DNA from: Lepagella muris
GTDB taxonomy: Bacteria; Bacteroidota; Bacteroidia; Bacteroidales; Muribaculaceae
Assembly: GCF_004793975.1 (NCBI RefSeq)
Contig: NZ_SRYB01000029.1
Location: 1-64,000 of the forward strand
Length of the DNA: 64,000 nucleotides
Direction of reading: 5' to 3'
Under the pieces are notes generated by a model. It searched no databases, had not been told where the DNA came from, and saw only the letters and a list, made by a program, of their open reading frames with translations. Below are positions 62,203 to 64,000 of the stretch, in pieces; position 1 is the first letter of the stretch; each line of letters opens with the position of its first letter. The position numbers and the translations under genes are program-made.

Positions 62203-62233
62203 TTTGCAAATAGAGATAGTTTGTCTACCTTTG
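62203..62233 (+). promoter_or_regulatory. Promoter of the rightward ECF sigma gene
   Basis: TTTG (62203-62206), a 19-nt spacer and TACCTTTG (62226-62233): a perfect Bacteroidetes promoter. Transcription should start near 62240, which makes a start codon at 62248 improbable and supports ATG 62281. Confidence 0.75.
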
Positions 62234-62280
62234 TAGCGAGATAATGAATGCATAAAAAAATTTACCTAATTGTTCAATCA

Positions 62281-62787
62281 ATGAGCAGCAAGCCCACATT
62301 TATTTCATCGGTACTTGGGATGCAGCCAAACCTACGGTCGTTTGCTCTTAAGCTTACGTTAAACAAGGATGAGGCACATGATCTGGTACAAGACACCACT
62401 CTGAAGGCTCTTTCTAACGAGGACAAATTCGTAGATAACGCCAATTTTAAGGGGTGGATGCTTACGATTATGCGTAATATCTTCATCAATAATTACAGAA
62501 AGAACGTGCGCGAGAATACGATGGTGGATACATCGGACGATCTTTATCAGTTAAACCTGACGCAAGAGACTGTTTCTGATACTCCGGATGGCGCATACGC
62601 GGTCAATGAAATTTCGGAAATCCTAAAAGGATTCCCGGCAGACTACCGCGAGCCGTTCTCTCTACACGTAGCCGGCTATAAGTATGAAGAGATTGCGGAA
62701 GTTCTCTCTATGCCGCTCGGTACAGTGAAAAGTCGTATATTTTTCACTCGAAAAAGACTTCGTGAAATTCTAAAGGATTATCGTTGA
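62281..62787 (+). CDS. ECF-family RNA polymerase sigma factor, paralogue 2
   Basis: 168 aa from ATG 62281, which aligns with the start of the paralogue at 56327-56833 and yields exactly the same length. Region 2: AHDLVQDTTLKAL, FKGWMLTIMRNIFINNYRK. Region 4: YREPFSLHVAGYKYEEIAEVLSMPLGTVKSRIFFTRKRLREIL. No anti-sigma gene is adjacent. It has its own housekeeping-type promoter and an intrinsic terminator. Likely an environmental-stress or envelope regulator, but no target can be read off. Confidence 0.93.
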   Translation: MSSKPTFISSVLGMQPNLRSFALKLTLNKDEAHDLVQDTTLKALSNEDKFVDNANFKGWMLTIMRNIFINNYRKNVRENTMVDTSDDLYQLNLTQETVSDTPDGAYAVNEISEILKGFPADYREPFSLHVAGYKYEEIAEVLSMPLGTVKSRIFFTRKRLREILKDYR

Positions 62788-63101
62788 GATTTTACGGTAA
62801 ATAATTTATAAGCACTCTCATTATCAGGAGCCGGTCTGTTGACTGCGGCTCCTTTTTTTGTATATAGATTTTTGTATATAGACTTTGCTTTTTGCGGAGA
62901 TGTTATAGAAATTTAGATAACTTCATGACTGAAATATAGACGGATAGGAATATTTTTGAAAAACTTGATGCCTTTGCGTGAACTTTTTTTAACAGAAATT
63001 CATTATAATTATACCGATGAATAAAGGTGTGGCCCGCATCTTTAATCTTAATATAATATTCGGGTGGGCGACCGATAGGGAACAAATATTTTGAAAAGAC
63101 A
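62788..63101. other. Intergenic region between sigma gene and OMP gene
   Basis: Apart from the terminator at 62827-62859 I see no gene. Two TATATAGA-type repeats occur near 62863-62883, echoing the inverted repeat at 36774. No convincing promoter for the OMP gene was found. Confidence 0.55.
62827..62859 (+). terminator. Terminator of the rightward ECF sigma gene
   Basis: GGAGCCG (62827-62833) pairs with CGGCTCC (62846-62852), followed by seven T residues. Confidence 0.88.
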
Positions 63102-63593
63102 ATGAAAAAGATTCTACTATTGATGGCAGTGGTGTTTATGTGTGCCACATCTGCATTTGCTCAGAGAGCGGCTCTCGGAATTAATTTTGGTGCAGCTCCT
63201 GTAATCGAAGATGGTTATTCCGTGACCAATTTAATCTTGGGTGCGAAATTCCAGTATAAGGCTACAAGCCTGATCCGTCTTGAGGCTGCCGCCGATTTCG
63301 GTCTCCGTGACAAGGGGTATAGCTCTTTCAACATGATGGGTAACGTGCATTTCATGATTCCATGCGCAAGAAATTTCTATCTTTATCCTCTTGCAGGTAT
63401 AGGCTACGGTAATGTGAAACTCCGTTGGGACAATGACCATTCTGAAAGCTGGGATAAGTTTGCATTCAATGTGGGTATAGGCGCAGAATACGAAATCGCA
63501 CGTAACTTGGCTGCTGATTTCGAGTTCAAATACCAGTACATGCAGGATTACGGACGTCTTCCGATACTCGTGGGACTATCATATAAATTCTGA
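63102..63593 (+). CDS. Small outer-membrane beta-barrel protein
   Basis: 163 aa with signal peptide (MKKILLLMAVVFMCATSAFAQ). Alternating amphipathic strands (LGAKFQYKATSLIRLEAAADFGL, GNVHFMIPCARNFYLYPLAGIGYG, KFAFNVGIGAEYEIARNLAADFEFKY) end in the aromatic LSYKF, as in OmpA-type/OMP_b-brl eight-stranded barrels. No function beyond outer-membrane structure can be assigned. It ends at a terminator with the same stem as the preceding gene's. Confidence 0.85.
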   Translation: MKKILLLMAVVFMCATSAFAQRAALGINFGAAPVIEDGYSVTNLILGAKFQYKATSLIRLEAAADFGLRDKGYSSFNMMGNVHFMIPCARNFYLYPLAGIGYGNVKLRWDNDHSESWDKFAFNVGIGAEYEIARNLAADFEFKYQYMQDYGRLPILVGLSYKF

Positions 63594-63736
63594 TATCTAA
63601 TCCTTATTTAAATATAAATTTAAATATAAACGAAGTTTGATAACCCCAATTAGGTCATAGATACTCTAAAATAGGAGAAATCTTACATGCATTATTATAT
63701 AAGACATTAGTTTTTGAAAAAATTATCTCATTCAAA

Positions 63737-63768
63737 GGAGCCGGATTCAATCTTAGGCTCCTTTTTTT
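63737..63768 (+). terminator. Terminator after the small OMP gene
   Basis: GGAGCC (63737-63742) pairs with GGCTCC (63756-63761), followed by seven T residues. Confidence 0.85.
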
Positions 63769-63919
63769 GTTGTCAAAACAGTTTTATTATAACGTCAGAA
63801 TCCCGGATAAATCTCTATTATTAACAATTCTAAACATAATTTAATATTTGTTGATTTAGTTTGTTCTCAATCCATTAAGCGGAATATTTCAGAATAATAT
63901 GCTCTATAATATAAAAACA

Positions 63920-63951
63920 TTTGCAAAACGCCGGAAAGGGTTGTAATTTTG
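63920..63951 (+). promoter_or_regulatory. Strong promoter at the right edge
   Basis: TTTG (63920-63923), a 20-nt spacer and TAATTTTG (63944-63951), a perfect match with the same boxes and spacing as the tRNA-Pro promoter. The transcribed unit continues past the end of the window. Confidence 0.7.
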
Positions 63952-64000
63952 CATCCGCAATCGGGAACGGAGCCACGGCGACTTCCCGGGAGCGACAGGA

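Larger units (their letters stand above)
63594..64000. other. Right-edge intergenic region
   Basis: Contains the OMP terminator and a strong promoter at the right edge. No gene is recognised before the window ends. An inverted CGGGAA/TTCCCG lies downstream of the promoter near 63962-63988. Confidence 0.6.

Overview
The window looks like a chromosomal segment of a gut-type Bacteroidales bacterium; a Muribaculaceae-like genome is my best guess, but that is inference. The evidence is a SusC/SusD polysaccharide utilisation locus with a hybrid two-component regulator, Kdo/LOS genes, bacteroidete-type inositol lipid genes, and repeated perfect matches to the Bacteroidetes promoter consensus (TTTG, 19-21 nt, TAnnTTTG). 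There are no rRNA genes, CRISPR arrays or intact insertion sequences.

Layout. (1) 0.1-23.9 kb is a polysaccharide utilisation locus. It holds a secreted fusion of a DUF4965-type glutaminase-like protein with a GH2 glycosidase, a large secreted protein with a two-fold internal duplication, a hybrid two-component regulator, a GH43-like lipoprotein that has lost two of three catalytic carboxylates, a stand-alone DUF4965 paralogue, a TIG/NHL lipoprotein, SusC, SusD and a DUF1735-type lipoprotein. (2) 23.9-25.7 kb is an accessory patch: an Abi_2/AbiF-family HEPN gene between two 60-nt near-identical repeats, with a candidate small RNA (own promoter, hairpin, terminator) just behind it, then tRNA-Pro(CGG) and a hairpin-rich spacer. 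(3) 25.7-31.7 kb carries metK, ppiD-like, rlmN and pdxA. (4) 31.7-36.7 kb is an inositol lipid cluster: nucleotidyltransferase, ATP-grasp-like protein, CDP-alcohol phosphatidyltransferase, HAD phosphatase and, after a terminator and a structured leader, inositol-phosphate synthase. (5) 36.8-43.1 kb is AT-richer: an Rpn/PD-(D/E)XK-type gene with a degraded active site and an arabinan-type GH43/GH51 operon, bounded by direct repeats. (6) 43.2-56.0 kb carries trmD and a surface glycan/LOS block: four GT2/GT4/galactofuranosyltransferase-like enzymes, two LtaS-type transferases, GT9, kdsB, an LpxL-type acyltransferase and waaA. (7) 56.3-63.6 kb has two ECF sigma factors of identical length on opposite strands, a DivIC/FtsB-like protein, coaX, an outer-membrane barrel protein, lptC, a CorC/HlyC-type membrane protein and a small OMP.

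How the parts fit together. The utilisation locus senses (regulator), binds and imports (lipoproteins, SusCD) and cuts an unidentified glycan. The inositol cluster can make inositol phosphate and attach it to CDP-diacylglycerol. The waaA/kdsB/acyltransferase/GT run builds the lipid A-Kdo-glycan surface that LptC helps export. Two families of dispersed short elements run through the intergenic regions: one with a 7-nt period (GGTTTAT-like) and one with a 9-nt period (CACGGAGAA-like) that forms strong hairpins. The observation most worth following up is the HEPN gene with its adjacent promoter-hairpin-terminator RNA unit.
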